Assembly (NCBI GenBank): GCA_011526395.1
Contig: WTHW01000082.1
Span: 1 to 6,176 of the forward strand
Length of the DNA stretch: 6,176 bases
Direction of reading: 5' to 3'
DNA from: Alphaproteobacteria bacterium
Lineage (GTDB): Bacteria; Pseudomonadota; Alphaproteobacteria; Puniceispirillales; Puniceispirillaceae
Shown: positions 1 through 5,868 of the stretch, one piece after another
How positions within the stretch are numbered: position 1 is the first letter of the stretch
How the letters are laid out: every line of letters starts with the position of its first letter
Notes under the pieces: model-generated
The model's database searches: none
What the model was told of the DNA's origin: nothing
The model's input: only the letters and a program-made list of their open reading frames with translations
Translations under genes and position numbers: made by a program

Positions 1-54
1 ACCACCGACACGCGGATTTTCAATCCGCTGCTCTACCAACTGAGCTACCCGGGC
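1..54 (-). tRNA. tRNA-Phe (anticodon GAA), 3' end cut by window start
   Basis: This is the 5' part of a phenylalanine tRNA gene, which decodes UUC and UUU. On the minus strand it begins with the acceptor strand GCCCGGG (54-48), followed by TA and a D arm with stem GCTC/GAGC. The anticodon stem GCGGA/TCCGC closes the loop TTGAAAA, which gives anticodon GAA. The variable segment GTGTC and the first T-stem bases GGTGG follow. About 22 bases are missing beyond position 1: the rest of the T arm, the 3' acceptor strand and the discriminator base. A phenylalanine tRNA downstream of yacG is common in Alphaproteobacteria. The identity is secure; only completeness is limited by the window edge. Confidence 0.97.
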
Positions 55-62
55 AACCTGTT

Positions 63-94
63 GTTGAACCTATCATCAGTGATGATGTTTCAAC
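63..94 (-). other. Nested stem-loop just upstream of tRNA-Phe
   Basis: The minus strand can fold into an outer 6-bp stem, GTTGAA (94-89) with TTCAAC (68-63). A small internal loop (AC against AGG) separates it from an inner 6-bp stem, ATCATC with GATGAT, closed by the triloop ACT. It ends 8 bases before the tRNA 5' end. No U-tract follows, so it is not a standard intrinsic terminator. It may be a processing or stability element in the pre-tRNA leader or in a yacG read-through transcript. The pairing is seen directly; the role is inferred. Confidence 0.5.
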
Positions 95-106
95 TTTGGT
101 CGTATT

Positions 107-135
107 GATATAGCGAATGGCTGTTTCACTGTCTA
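107..135 (-). promoter_or_regulatory. Candidate sigma70-type promoter for tRNA-Phe
   Basis: On the minus strand, TAGACA (135-130; five of six match to TTGACA) is followed by a 17-base spacer and TATATC (112-107; four of six match to TATAAT). A start site near position 100 would give a leader of about 46 bases carrying the nested stem-loop at 94-63 before the mature tRNA. The match was made by eye and no expression evidence is available. It lies in the 104-bp gap between the yacG stop codon and the tRNA. Confidence 0.45.
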
Positions 136-158
136 GCAGAAATAACGCAAAAATGCCT

Positions 159-407
159 TTAATCGCTATCTTCTTCTAGCGCTGAAATTAACGCCTCAAC
201 ATCGCCCTCATCCATGACATCATCAGCTGGCACCCGATAATCTTCGTTCAGCCATTTGCCAAGATCAATTTGCGCACAGCGGCGTGAGCAAAATGGCGTA
301 TGAGGCTTTATGGCAGATGCCCCACATTGCGGGCATTTTGTGCCTGAATTTTTGGCCTTTTTAGCCTCTTCTTTGGCATCAGATAGCTGGATAATTTTTG
401 CAGTCAT
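159..407 (-). CDS. yacG: DNA gyrase inhibitor YacG, zinc-binding
   Basis: This is an 82-residue member of the YacG family, small zinc proteins that in E. coli bind GyrB and inhibit DNA gyrase. The zinc site is visible as four cysteines in the pattern C25-x2-C28-x11-C40-x3-C44, within CPQC and FCSRRC. It is followed by the family signature IDLGKWLNEDYRVP (47-60) and an acidic tail. The frame is open to an ATG at 449, but the start at 407 is preferred: the conserved MTAKIIQL begins there and AGGAG lies 7 bases upstream, whereas the longer start would sit inside the RNase gene. It lies 10 bp after the RNase E/G stop, and that gap suggests translational coupling. It is the last protein gene before tRNA-Phe. 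Confidence 0.93.
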   Translation of the reverse strand: MTAKIIQLSDAKEEAKKAKNSGTKCPQCGASAIKPHTPFCSRRCAQIDLGKWLNEDYRVPADDVMDEGDVEALISALEEDSD

Positions 408-414
408 GTCAGAG

Positions 415-419
415 CTCCT
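415..419 (-). promoter_or_regulatory. Shine-Dalgarno of yacG overlapping the RNase E/G stop
   Basis: AGGAG on the minus strand lies 7 bases before the ATG at 407. Its first bases are shared with the TAG stop codon of the upstream RNase gene (420-418). This fixes the yacG start and suggests that ribosomes finishing the upstream gene feed translation of yacG. Confidence 0.8.
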
Positions 420-1431
420 AAAAACTAACTCTATCACCAAGATAGGCAAGACGATGCCTTACGACAATCTCTATCAGACCTGCGCGGCTGACACCAAGCA
501 CATCAGGATGACGCATATCATTTGCGGCGCAGGATCTCATGACCTCTAGCACCTCTGCGATATCCTTTATCCCCATACGCGGCATATCCACAATGATAAT
601 ACCAGAATAGCATGCCAAACGAATAAAGCGCATAATCTCTGGCGCAACATGCTTTGCAAGTGCCGCAGGTGCAAGCTGGCTTGTGGCTGAATCAACATCA
701 ACCGCTGTAAGCGCTTGTGTTAACTCAAAGCTGAGGCGTGCGCCTGAAGGGAGTGTGATATTTTGACTGCAAGCTTCTGCGACTTGTTCTTCTATCTCTT
801 GCCAGAAGACGTTATCGCTTTGCTGTTGCAGGATAGTGTGTGGCGCGGCTGCCAAGCAGTATAAATCATAACCGCTATCACCGTTATAGATGATTTTGGG
901 CTCTGTGATGCTAGCTGGCGGGGGTAGGTCTATCCCCTTTGTAAGCAATTTTATCTCTGCCACGATATCTTCAGCTGATACGCCTGCACTTGCGCGTTTT
1001 AAGACGCCGCCCCACCCGTCTGGCAGATGCGTTTTCACCTCATCAAGCCATTTTGTATCAATGTTTCCTTTGGCTTTGTGAGATATGCGCAAACCAGAGG
1101 CGCCATAGTGCAGAACAATATATTTTCCAGCGCGGCTAATGCCTTGTTCTGCTTGCCATGGTTTATGCTGGCGCGGCTGGGCCGTTAGTGTAATCCAACA
1201 GAATGAATCTACGCTGAGGCCTTTGGCATCTGTTAAACGGAAGCTAACCAATGCCCCGTTTGGCAACTGGCATTGCGCTCTTTTTTGTTTTTTGAATATT
1301 TGTGTAATGCGCAGAATACAAATCGCGCCAATATGATAATCATCTTGTGATGCTGGCCAATATTCGACGAGCTTGCCATCTTCGAATAACGCGCCGCGAT
1401 CATCATCATAAAATAATTCAGATTTTATCAT
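418..1431 (-). CDS. Short RNase E/G family endoribonuclease
   Basis: This 337-residue protein is related to the RNase E/G catalytic domain, which cleaves single-stranded AU-rich RNA in rRNA, tRNA and mRNA processing. The N-terminal 80 or so residues fit a diverged S1-like segment. GVLKRASAGVSAEDI (142-156) resembles the 5'-sensor strand of RNase E. The metal-binding core is LPSGARLSFELTQALTAVDV (227-246) followed by SGIIIVDMPRM (276-286). D245 and D282 correspond to the magnesium ligands D303 and D346 of E. coli RNase E, and an Asp (247) replaces the Asn of the usual DVNS motif. The protein ends soon after: the zinc-link cysteine pair, the small domain and the degradosome scaffold of long RNase E are absent. 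It starts 10 bp after maf and ends 10 bp before yacG. Short homologues in this position are known in Alphaproteobacteria, so this looks intact. The rng symbol is withheld because orthology to RNase G is uncertain. Confidence 0.85.
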   Translation of the reverse strand: MIKSELFYDDDRGALFEDGKLVEYWPASQDDYHIGAICILRITQIFKKQKRAQCQLPNGALVSFRLTDAKGLSVDSFCWITLTAQPRQHKPWQAEQGISRAGKYIVLHYGASGLRISHKAKGNIDTKWLDEVKTHLPDGWGGVLKRASAGVSAEDIVAEIKLLTKGIDLPPPASITEPKIIYNGDSGYDLYCLAAAPHTILQQQSDNVFWQEIEEQVAEACSQNITLPSGARLSFELTQALTAVDVDSATSQLAPAALAKHVAPEIMRFIRLACYSGIIIVDMPRMGIKDIAEVLEVMRSCAANDMRHPDVLGVSRAGLIEIVVRHRLAYLGDRVSF

Positions 1432-1441
1432 AAGCAGGACA

Positions 1442-2068
1442 TCACTTAGTGCTTTGTGAAATAAAACCAGCGGATTTAAGCATATTTGCCATGAGATAGA
1501 TATCTAGCCCCATAATCTGAGAATAGGAGCCAGAGATTTTTGTGATATATTGTGCCGCCGCCCCTTGAATGGCATAGCCGCCTGCTTTGCCATCCCAGTC
1601 ACCATGTTCGACATAATCACGCAACTCTGATTGATCGAGACGTCGCATGGTAACATGGCTATGGCTTAGTTTTACGATTGTACGCTTCTCGTCTGGCACA
1701 GAATGTAACGGCTTCACCAAGGCGATGCCGCCATATACACGGTGAGATCGCCCCATAAGCAAATCCATACAATCTTCAGCTGTTTTGGCTGTTTCTGCCT
1801 TGGGTAAAATCCGCCTGCCGCATGCTACAACCGTATCAGCGCCTATGACAAAGGCGCCCGGATGGTCTTGCGCGATACGTTCAGCCTTTTCACGCGCCAT
1901 GCGCCTTGCATAAGGTGCTGGCAGCTCTGAGCGGAAGTTATCTTCGTTAATATCGGCAGGAATGATGCTGTCCGGCACGAGCCCTAATTGTGCAAGCAGT
2001 GCGACCCGCCTTGGCGATGCCGAGGCGAGTATGACAGGTTCATTATGAGGAGAACATAGTTTCATCAT
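1442..2068 (-). CDS. maf: Maf family nucleoside triphosphate pyrophosphatase
   Basis: This 208-residue Maf/Ham1-fold enzyme hydrolyses non-canonical or excess nucleoside triphosphates to monophosphate and pyrophosphate in the cytoplasm. Family signatures appear in order: ILASASPRR (13-21, phosphate-binding), VIGADTVV (74-81, with the catalytic Asp78), K90 in LPKAETA, HRVYGG (109-114), GKAGGYAIQG (160-169) and GSYSQIMGLD (180-189). Length is normal for the family. Two ATG codons are adjacent (2068 and 2065) with only a distant purine stretch upstream, and an in-frame stop rules out a longer start. Maf proteins fall into subgroups preferring dTTP/UTP/pseudo-UTP (YhdE type) or m7GTP (YceF type); I do not assign substrate. 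Older annotations call Maf a septum inhibitor. It lies 66 bp after infA and 10 bp before the RNase gene. Confidence 0.95.
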   Translation of the reverse strand: MMKLCSPHNEPVILASASPRRVALLAQLGLVPDSIIPADINEDNFRSELPAPYARRMAREKAERIAQDHPGAFVIGADTVVACGRRILPKAETAKTAEDCMDLLMGRSHRVYGGIALVKPLHSVPDEKRTIVKLSHSHVTMRRLDQSELRDYVEHGDWDGKAGGYAIQGAAAQYITKISGSYSQIMGLDIYLMANMLKSAGFISQSTK

Positions 2069-2134
2069 GCAGATAACTGGCCCTTTGACAGCTCATCAAA
2101 TGATAACGCAAAGACCAGCCTTGAAGCGAGACGA

Positions 2135-2353
2135 CTATTTAAAGCGGAATGTAATACGCCCTTTTGTTAAATCATAGGGTGTCATTTCAACATTCACCCT
2201 ATCACCTGCAAGGACGCGGATCCGATTTTTGCGCATTTTACCGCTTGTGTGAGCTAACACTTCGTGGTCATTATCTAGCTTAACACGGAACATAGCATTT
2301 GGTAGCAATTCAGCTACAGTGCCCGAAAATTCGATGACGCCTTCTTTGGCCAT
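2135..2353 (-). CDS. infA: Translation initiation factor IF-1
   Basis: This 72-residue protein has the full length of bacterial IF-1, a single OB-fold (S1-like) domain that binds the 30S A site and works with IF-2 and IF-3 in initiation. The family sequence is clear throughout: MAKEGVIEFSGTVAELLPNA at the start, then MFRVKLDNDHEVLAHTSGKM, RIRVLAGDRVNVEMTPYDL and the ending TKGRITFRFK. GGA lies about 9 bases upstream of the ATG. The 74-bp gap before it contains a palindrome and a candidate promoter, so infA may start its own transcript with maf, RNase E/G and yacG downstream. Confidence 0.98.
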   Translation of the reverse strand: MAKEGVIEFSGTVAELLPNAMFRVKLDNDHEVLAHTSGKMRKNRIRVLAGDRVNVEMTPYDLTKGRITFRFK

Positions 2354-2365
2354 ACAATTTTATCC

Positions 2366-2396
2366 ATTATCAGTGGTTGTTTAATGTCACATACAA
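2366..2396 (-). promoter_or_regulatory. Weak candidate promoter for infA
   Basis: On the minus strand, GATAAT (2371-2366; five of six match to TATAAT) is preceded at 19 bases by TTGTAT (2396-2391; only three of six match to TTGACA). The -10 element ends 12 bases before the infA ATG, so the leader would be very short. The gap size and the need for IF-1 expression make a promoter here plausible, but this placement is tentative. Confidence 0.25.
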
Positions 2397-2405
2397 TTGA
2401 GTATT

Positions 2406-2422
2406 TTGACCACAAAGGTCAA
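2406..2422. repeat. Perfect 17-bp inverted repeat between phosphatase gene and infA
   Basis: The arms TTGACC and GGTCAA flank a 5-base centre (ACAAA on the plus strand). On the minus strand the repeat begins 5 bases after the phosphatase TAA stop. No T-run follows on either strand, so it is not a typical intrinsic terminator. It could be an mRNA 3'-end hairpin, or an operator upstream of infA. The symmetry is seen directly; the role is unknown. Confidence 0.5.
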
Positions 2423-2427
2423 GTCAT

Positions 2428-2853
2428 TTAGCCATTTTCCCCATTAAAATGGCCATTTATGAGTGTTGCTATCTCGTCAAACAGGCCGCGATAGACTTCT
2501 AAGCGCTCATCTCTGTTATGTCCGATACCTGCAAAGTCTCTGACTTCCCAATGAGCAATCTTCACAGCTGATGGCAAATCAAGCCTTTCCACCTCTTGGA
2601 AGGCATCAAGTGAAAAGGAAATAATCTCGTCAAATTGGCTGATATCAACATCACTGAGATAACGTGACTCATGCTCTGTGATATCAATCTGATGCTCAAG
2701 GCCAATGGAGGCTGCATAGCCATCAGGAGGGCCTGCTATCACCCCACATGATTGCGCGCTCACCGTCTCGCCATAATGCTTATTGGTGATATATTCTGCC
2801 AATACAGAACGCACAGCGTTTAAGTTACAGACATATAATATTGATGTTTTCAT
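2428..2853 (-). CDS. Low-molecular-weight protein tyrosine phosphatase-like protein
   Basis: This 141-residue protein has the low-molecular-weight phosphatase fold, shared by protein tyrosine phosphatases and thioredoxin-type arsenate reductases. The phosphate-binding loop is at the N terminus: C9-NLNAV-R15-S16, matching C-x5-R-S, with the usual Asn at position 12 and the following LAE helix. A candidate general acid is D106 in HWEVRDF, near where the family's DP motif would lie, but the proline is replaced by Phe. The extra cysteines needed for the arsenate reductase relay are not evident (only C9 and C36 are present), so arsenate reduction is unlikely. A strong purine stretch, AGGAAGAG, precedes the start by 9 bases. 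It lies 19 bp after UPF0262, its usual partner in alphaproteobacterial genomes. The physiological substrate is unknown. Confidence 0.85.
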   Translation of the reverse strand: MKTSILYVCNLNAVRSVLAEYITNKHYGETVSAQSCGVIAGPPDGYAASIGLEHQIDITEHESRYLSDVDISQFDEIISFSLDAFQEVERLDLPSAVKIAHWEVRDFAGIGHNRDERLEVYRGLFDEIATLINGHFNGENG

Positions 2854-2872
2854 AAATTATATCTCTTCCTTT

Positions 2873-3373
2873 TTAGCCGCTATCTTTTGCACTTAAAGCG
2901 CACACTAATGTGAAAAGACGGCGAGCTGTATCATGATCTAATTTGGCGTGATTTTCGAGGCGTTGTTGAAGTAGCTCTGAGCCTTCATCATGTAAGGCAC
3001 GCCTGCCCATATCAATCGCCTGAATCTGAGATGGTGACTTTGTGCGAATGGCATCATAATAGCTGTCACAGACTTGAAAATAATCACGCATAATGCGGCG
3101 CAATGGCCCGAGCGCCATAAAGAAATTCACCATCACTTCATCTGAGATATTTCGGATATCAAAATGAATGTGACGTTGGTCAGTGCGCAAATATAAATGA
3201 TATGGCCCCGACGCCTTTAATAGCTCAAACTGATTATCATCTAGCAAATCAAAAATCGCAACCGCACGTTCATGTTCTCTGGACGAGCTGATGCGACGCG
3301 TCGGATCCATCTCCAGCTCAAGCTTTACGATGCGCGTTTGGTCATTGTTTTGATTGTCAGACTCTTTGCTCAT
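2873..3373 (-). CDS. UPF0262 family protein, function unknown
   Basis: This 166-residue protein belongs to UPF0262, a conserved alphaproteobacterial family without a known role. Recognisable segments are FELLKASGPYHLYL (49-62), HIHFDIR (68-74), LGPLRRIMRDYFQVCDSYY (88-106), SPSQIQAIDMGRRALHDEGS (113-132) and HDTARRLFTLVCAL (147-160). Length is close to the family norm of about 160. The first dozen residues are polar and variable. No signal peptide or membrane segment is seen. The gene lies 52 bp after hisG and 19 bp before the phosphatase gene. In many relatives hisD directly precedes UPF0262; here hisG does. The Shine-Dalgarno is weak (AAAGAT close to the ATG). Confidence 0.92.
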   Translation of the reverse strand: MSKESDNQNNDQTRIVKLELEMDPTRRISSSREHERAVAIFDLLDDNQFELLKASGPYHLYLRTDQRHIHFDIRNISDEVMVNFFMALGPLRRIMRDYFQVCDSYYDAIRTKSPSQIQAIDMGRRALHDEGSELLQQRLENHAKLDHDTARRLFTLVCALSAKDSG

Positions 3374-3392
3374 ATCTTTATATGTTTCAATC

Positions 3393-3425
3393 GGCGCACC
3401 ATGTCATGTCAAGCTTTCGTGCGCC
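3393..3425. repeat. GC-rich inverted repeat directly after the hisG stop
   Basis: Two perfect 7-bp arms, GGCGCAC and GTGCGCC, enclose a 19-base spacer. On the minus strand the first arm begins at the base immediately after the hisG TAA. No T-tract follows the second arm, so a classical intrinsic terminator is not supported. A hairpin that protects the upstream mRNA or attenuates read-through into UPF0262 is possible. The loop contains a perfect TTGACA (3412-3407, minus strand), but I find no well-spaced -10 box for it. Confidence 0.5.
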
Positions 3426-4094
3426 TTAAGCCTTTGCATGATAGTCATGAGTGGCTTGTCTTATGCGTTCAATCCAGCCACCAACATAGTCTGGGCTAGT
3501 TTTAAAGGCTCCTCTATTAACAGCAAATCGTGATGATATATCAGCGATATGTTCAACCTCAACCAACCCATTTGCGACGAGTGTTGAGCCTGTTTCCACC
3601 AGATCAACAATACGGCGGCATAATCCCATGCCGGGTGCCAATTCCATTGCCCCATTTAATTTAATACATTCTGCTTGCACACCACGATTTGCAAAATGCT
3701 GTGCTGTCACATTTGGGTATTTTGTGGCAACGCGAAGATGGCTCCAGCTTTTTGGATCATCATCCTCTGCCACATTCACAGGGCATGCGACCGCAAGGCG
3801 GCATTTACCCACCTGAAGATCAATAGGAGCGTATATTTCAGGATGATCAAATTCCATCAAAACATCAGAGCCAGCCACTGCCATTTGCGCCGCGCCATAG
3901 GCAAGGAAGGTGGCAACATCAAAGCTACGCACGCGAATAACATCTAATTGTGGATCATTTGTTGCAAAGCGAAGACGTCTGTCTTTTTTATCGAAAAACG
4001 CATCTTCTAATGTCAGGCCAGCCTGTTCCAAGATAGGCAGTATTTGATCTAGAATGCGACCCTTTGGCAGAGCTAATACATATTTTTCAGTCAT
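3426..4094 (-). CDS. hisG: ATP phosphoribosyltransferase, short-form catalytic subunit
   Basis: HisG condenses ATP with PRPP to form phosphoribosyl-ATP, the first and committed step of histidine synthesis. At 222 residues it is the short form, lacking the C-terminal ACT-like regulatory domain of the long E. coli type. Motifs seen are LALPKGRIL (7-15), QMAVAGSDVL (70-79), VATKYPN (122-128), the PRPP-binding loop DLVETGSTL (164-172) and NGLVEVEHIADISSR (175-189). Short HisG needs the HisRS-like partner HisZ for activity and histidine feedback; no hisZ is in this window, so it should lie elsewhere. The frame is open to an ATG at 4145, but that would overlap the DUF2948 gene by 41 bases and add 17 residues with no family match. 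The ATG at 4094 lies 10 bp after the DUF2948 stop. hisD, often its neighbour, is absent. Confidence 0.95.
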   Translation of the reverse strand: MTEKYVLALPKGRILDQILPILEQAGLTLEDAFFDKKDRRLRFATNDPQLDVIRVRSFDVATFLAYGAAQMAVAGSDVLMEFDHPEIYAPIDLQVGKCRLAVACPVNVAEDDDPKSWSHLRVATKYPNVTAQHFANRGVQAECIKLNGAMELAPGMGLCRRIVDLVETGSTLVANGLVEVEHIADISSRFAVNRGAFKTSPDYVGGWIERIRQATHDYHAKA

Positions 4095-4104
4095 GGTTCT
4101 AACT

Positions 4105-4587
4105 CTAATCTTTTGATTTATCGTTGCTATCTTGCTTGTCTTCATGATCTGGTCTTGCCATTGCTGGCCGTGGCGGTGCTATATCACCAGCGCTCATCAT
4201 TAAATCATCTATGGCAATTTGCAGCGCTGCCCCACCAGAGAAAATGAAGTTTAATGATTTTGACCCATCTTGGCCTTGTTCATAAGCTAGATTAAGCAAA
4301 TTGTAAAATGATGGCGCTTTATTGAGGGGGTCTGCACCTGCCATCTTTTTCTGGCGCATTGCAGATACCTTGCCAATACGAAGACCCATTAAAACACGTT
4401 CGCGGCGCTCTGCATCTTGTTCCCAGCGATACCGATCAATGACCATCAATACCTCTGAACGCGCTTTATCAAAATGAATATCTTGATGTGATACCAGACC
4501 ATCTTGCAAGAAAGCAGACAGCATTGTGACATCATCGCTTGAGCGAAGAACGAGTTTAATGGCTTTATCGTCTGTTTGATTGGCCAT
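4105..4587 (-). CDS. DUF2948 family protein, function unknown
   Basis: This 160-residue protein fits DUF2948, an alphaproteobacterial family found next to murA. Characteristic features are IKLVLRSSDDVTMLSAFLQD (10-29), a short segment around DRYRWE (51-56), RRERVLMGLRIGKV (61-74), SFYNLLNLAYEQ (93-104) and the C-terminal block LNFIFSGGAALQIAIDDLM (112-130). A proline- and charge-rich tail of about 25 residues follows and is probably disordered. No signal peptide, membrane helix or catalytic motif is visible. It lies 18 bp after murA and 10 bp before hisG, so co-transcription with both is likely. The family assignment is from memory of its pattern; no function is known to me. Confidence 0.85.
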   Translation of the reverse strand: MANQTDDKAIKLVLRSSDDVTMLSAFLQDGLVSHQDIHFDKARSEVLMVIDRYRWEQDAERRERVLMGLRIGKVSAMRQKKMAGADPLNKAPSFYNLLNLAYEQGQDGSKSLNFIFSGGAALQIAIDDLMMSAGDIAPPRPAMARPDHEDKQDSNDKSKD

Positions 4588-4605
4588 AAGCAGCTAGCGC
4601 CCCTT

Positions 4606-5868
4606 TTATCCGCCGTCTGTGGTTCGCGTCATATGCGCACCACACATCTTTAATCGCGCCTCAAGGTCAGCATAGCCTCTATCTAGGTGATAGATTTCAC
4701 TGATTTCAGTTGTCCCTGTGGCACATAAGGCAGCTAGCACAAGCGAGATTGAAGCACGCAGATCTGTTGCTCTGACAGGAGCTCCTGTTAAGCCACCTGC
4801 CCTGCCCCGAACGATAGCGAGTGAGCCTTCAATATCAATATCAGCTCCCATCCTCATCAATTCTGGCACATGCATAAAGCGATTTTCAAAGATTGTCTCT
4901 GAGATACGGGCATAGCCATCCACGACACTCATCAATGCCATATATTGCGCTTGAAGGTCTGTTGGAAAACCGGGATAAGGCGCTGTTTCGATATCAACAG
5001 CTTTTAGTGATGGGCTTTTATCAACAGCAATCCAATCATCACCATGGCGGATGATAACACCCACTTCTGTCAACACAGCGATAAGTGCGCTAAGATGCTC
5101 TGCTTTGGCGTTACGCAATGTCAGTGCGCCACCTGTCATGGCAGCGCCAATCATGAAACTGCCTGCCTCTATTCTGTCAGGGATAACGGCATGGGTTGCG
5201 CCATGAAGTTTTTCGACACCTTCGATGGTGATGATATCTGTCCCATGACCAGTGATTTTCGCACCCATTTTATTGAGGCATTCACCTAAATCAATGATCT
5301 CAGGTTCTCTTGCGGCATTGATAATTTTTGTCTGACCAGAGGCCAAGACAGCTGCCATCATCGCATTTTCTGTCGCGCCAACTGAGACTGTTTGGAACAT
5401 GATATCAGCACCCTTTAACCCATGAGGTGCGCGCGCTTGAATATAGCCATCTGCGAGTTCAACAACAGCGCCTAGTGACTGCATCGCCTTGATATGAAGA
5501 TCAACAGGGCGCGAGCCAATCGCACAGCCGCCGGGCAATGAGACACGCGCTTGCCCATAACAAGCTAGCAATGGCCCTAGCACTAGGACTGAGGCGCGCA
5601 TCGCGGACACCAGATCATAAGGCGCATCAAATTGTGTTGCCGCACCGCCAAGCGTGATTTGATTGTCAGCAAAATCAATATCTAGCCCATGATTTGCGAG
5701 CAGGCGCGCCATTAATCTTGTATCAGATAAATCTGGCATATTTGTGAGCGTTAGCGTCTCATCGGTCATCAGACCAGCGCATAATAATGGCAGGGCTGCA
5801 TTTTTTGCGCCTGATACAATGATCTCGCCCTCTAGCTTTTGGCCGCCTGTGATATGTAACTGCGCCAT
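4606..5868 (-). CDS. murA: UDP-N-acetylglucosamine 1-carboxyvinyltransferase
   Basis: MurA transfers enolpyruvate from PEP to UDP-GlcNAc, the first committed step of peptidoglycan precursor synthesis in the cytoplasm. At 420 residues it matches the E. coli length (419) and aligns almost position for position. K22 is in SGAKNAALPLL, R91 in SAMRASVLVLGP, and the catalytic C115 in LPGGCAIGSRPVDLHI with R120. The PTDLQAQ motif follows (302-308, catalytic Asp at 304), then R397 in HLDRGYADLE. Because Cys115 is present rather than Asp, the enzyme is expected to be of the fosfomycin-sensitive type; this is an inference from family knowledge. AAGGA lies 10 bases before the ATG. The start codon directly abuts the TAG stop of the upstream 53-residue gene, which suggests translational coupling. 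Confidence 0.98.
   Translation of the reverse strand: MAQLHITGGQKLEGEIIVSGAKNAALPLLCAGLMTDETLTLTNMPDLSDTRLMARLLANHGLDIDFADNQITLGGAATQFDAPYDLVSAMRASVLVLGPLLACYGQARVSLPGGCAIGSRPVDLHIKAMQSLGAVVELADGYIQARAPHGLKGADIMFQTVSVGATENAMMAAVLASGQTKIINAAREPEIIDLGECLNKMGAKITGHGTDIITIEGVEKLHGATHAVIPDRIEAGSFMIGAAMTGGALTLRNAKAEHLSALIAVLTEVGVIIRHGDDWIAVDKSPSLKAVDIETAPYPGFPTDLQAQYMALMSVVDGYARISETIFENRFMHVPELMRMGADIDIEGSLAIVRGRAGGLTGAPVRATDLRASISLVLAALCATGTTEISEIYHLDRGYADLEARLKMCGAHMTRTTDGG

Noticed and set aside
408..449. N-terminal extension of yacG to an ATG at 449
   Set aside because: It would lie inside the RNase E/G coding region, while the ATG at 407 has an ideally spaced AGGAG.
890..1336. Plus-strand open frames inside the RNase E/G gene (and similar ones at 310-549, 3272-3499, 3628-3947, 4718-5289)
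   Set aside because: They lie opposite well-conserved minus-strand genes, show no family pattern and are explained as antisense shadows.
2069..2134. Terminator or promoter in the infA-maf gap
   Set aside because: Only a 5-bp TTTGA/TCAAA pairing with a 7-base loop was seen, without a T-tract or convincing hexamers; chance is sufficient.
2428..2853. Arsenate reductase (arsC) call
   Set aside because: Only two cysteines are visible and the relay cysteines are lacking, and the neighbours have no link to arsenic resistance.
3407..3412. Perfect TTGACA as a promoter for UPF0262
   Set aside because: The only good -10-like sequence (TATAAA) lies 24 bases away and just 3 bases from the ATG, which is outside normal spacing.
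3461..3655. Minus-strand 64-codon frame inside hisG
   Set aside because: It is an out-of-frame shadow over the conserved PRPP-binding region of HisG.
4095..4145. N-terminal extension of hisG to an ATG at 4145
   Set aside because: It would overlap the DUF2948 gene, adds residues with no HisG similarity, and the conserved protein begins at MTEKYVLALPKGR (4094).
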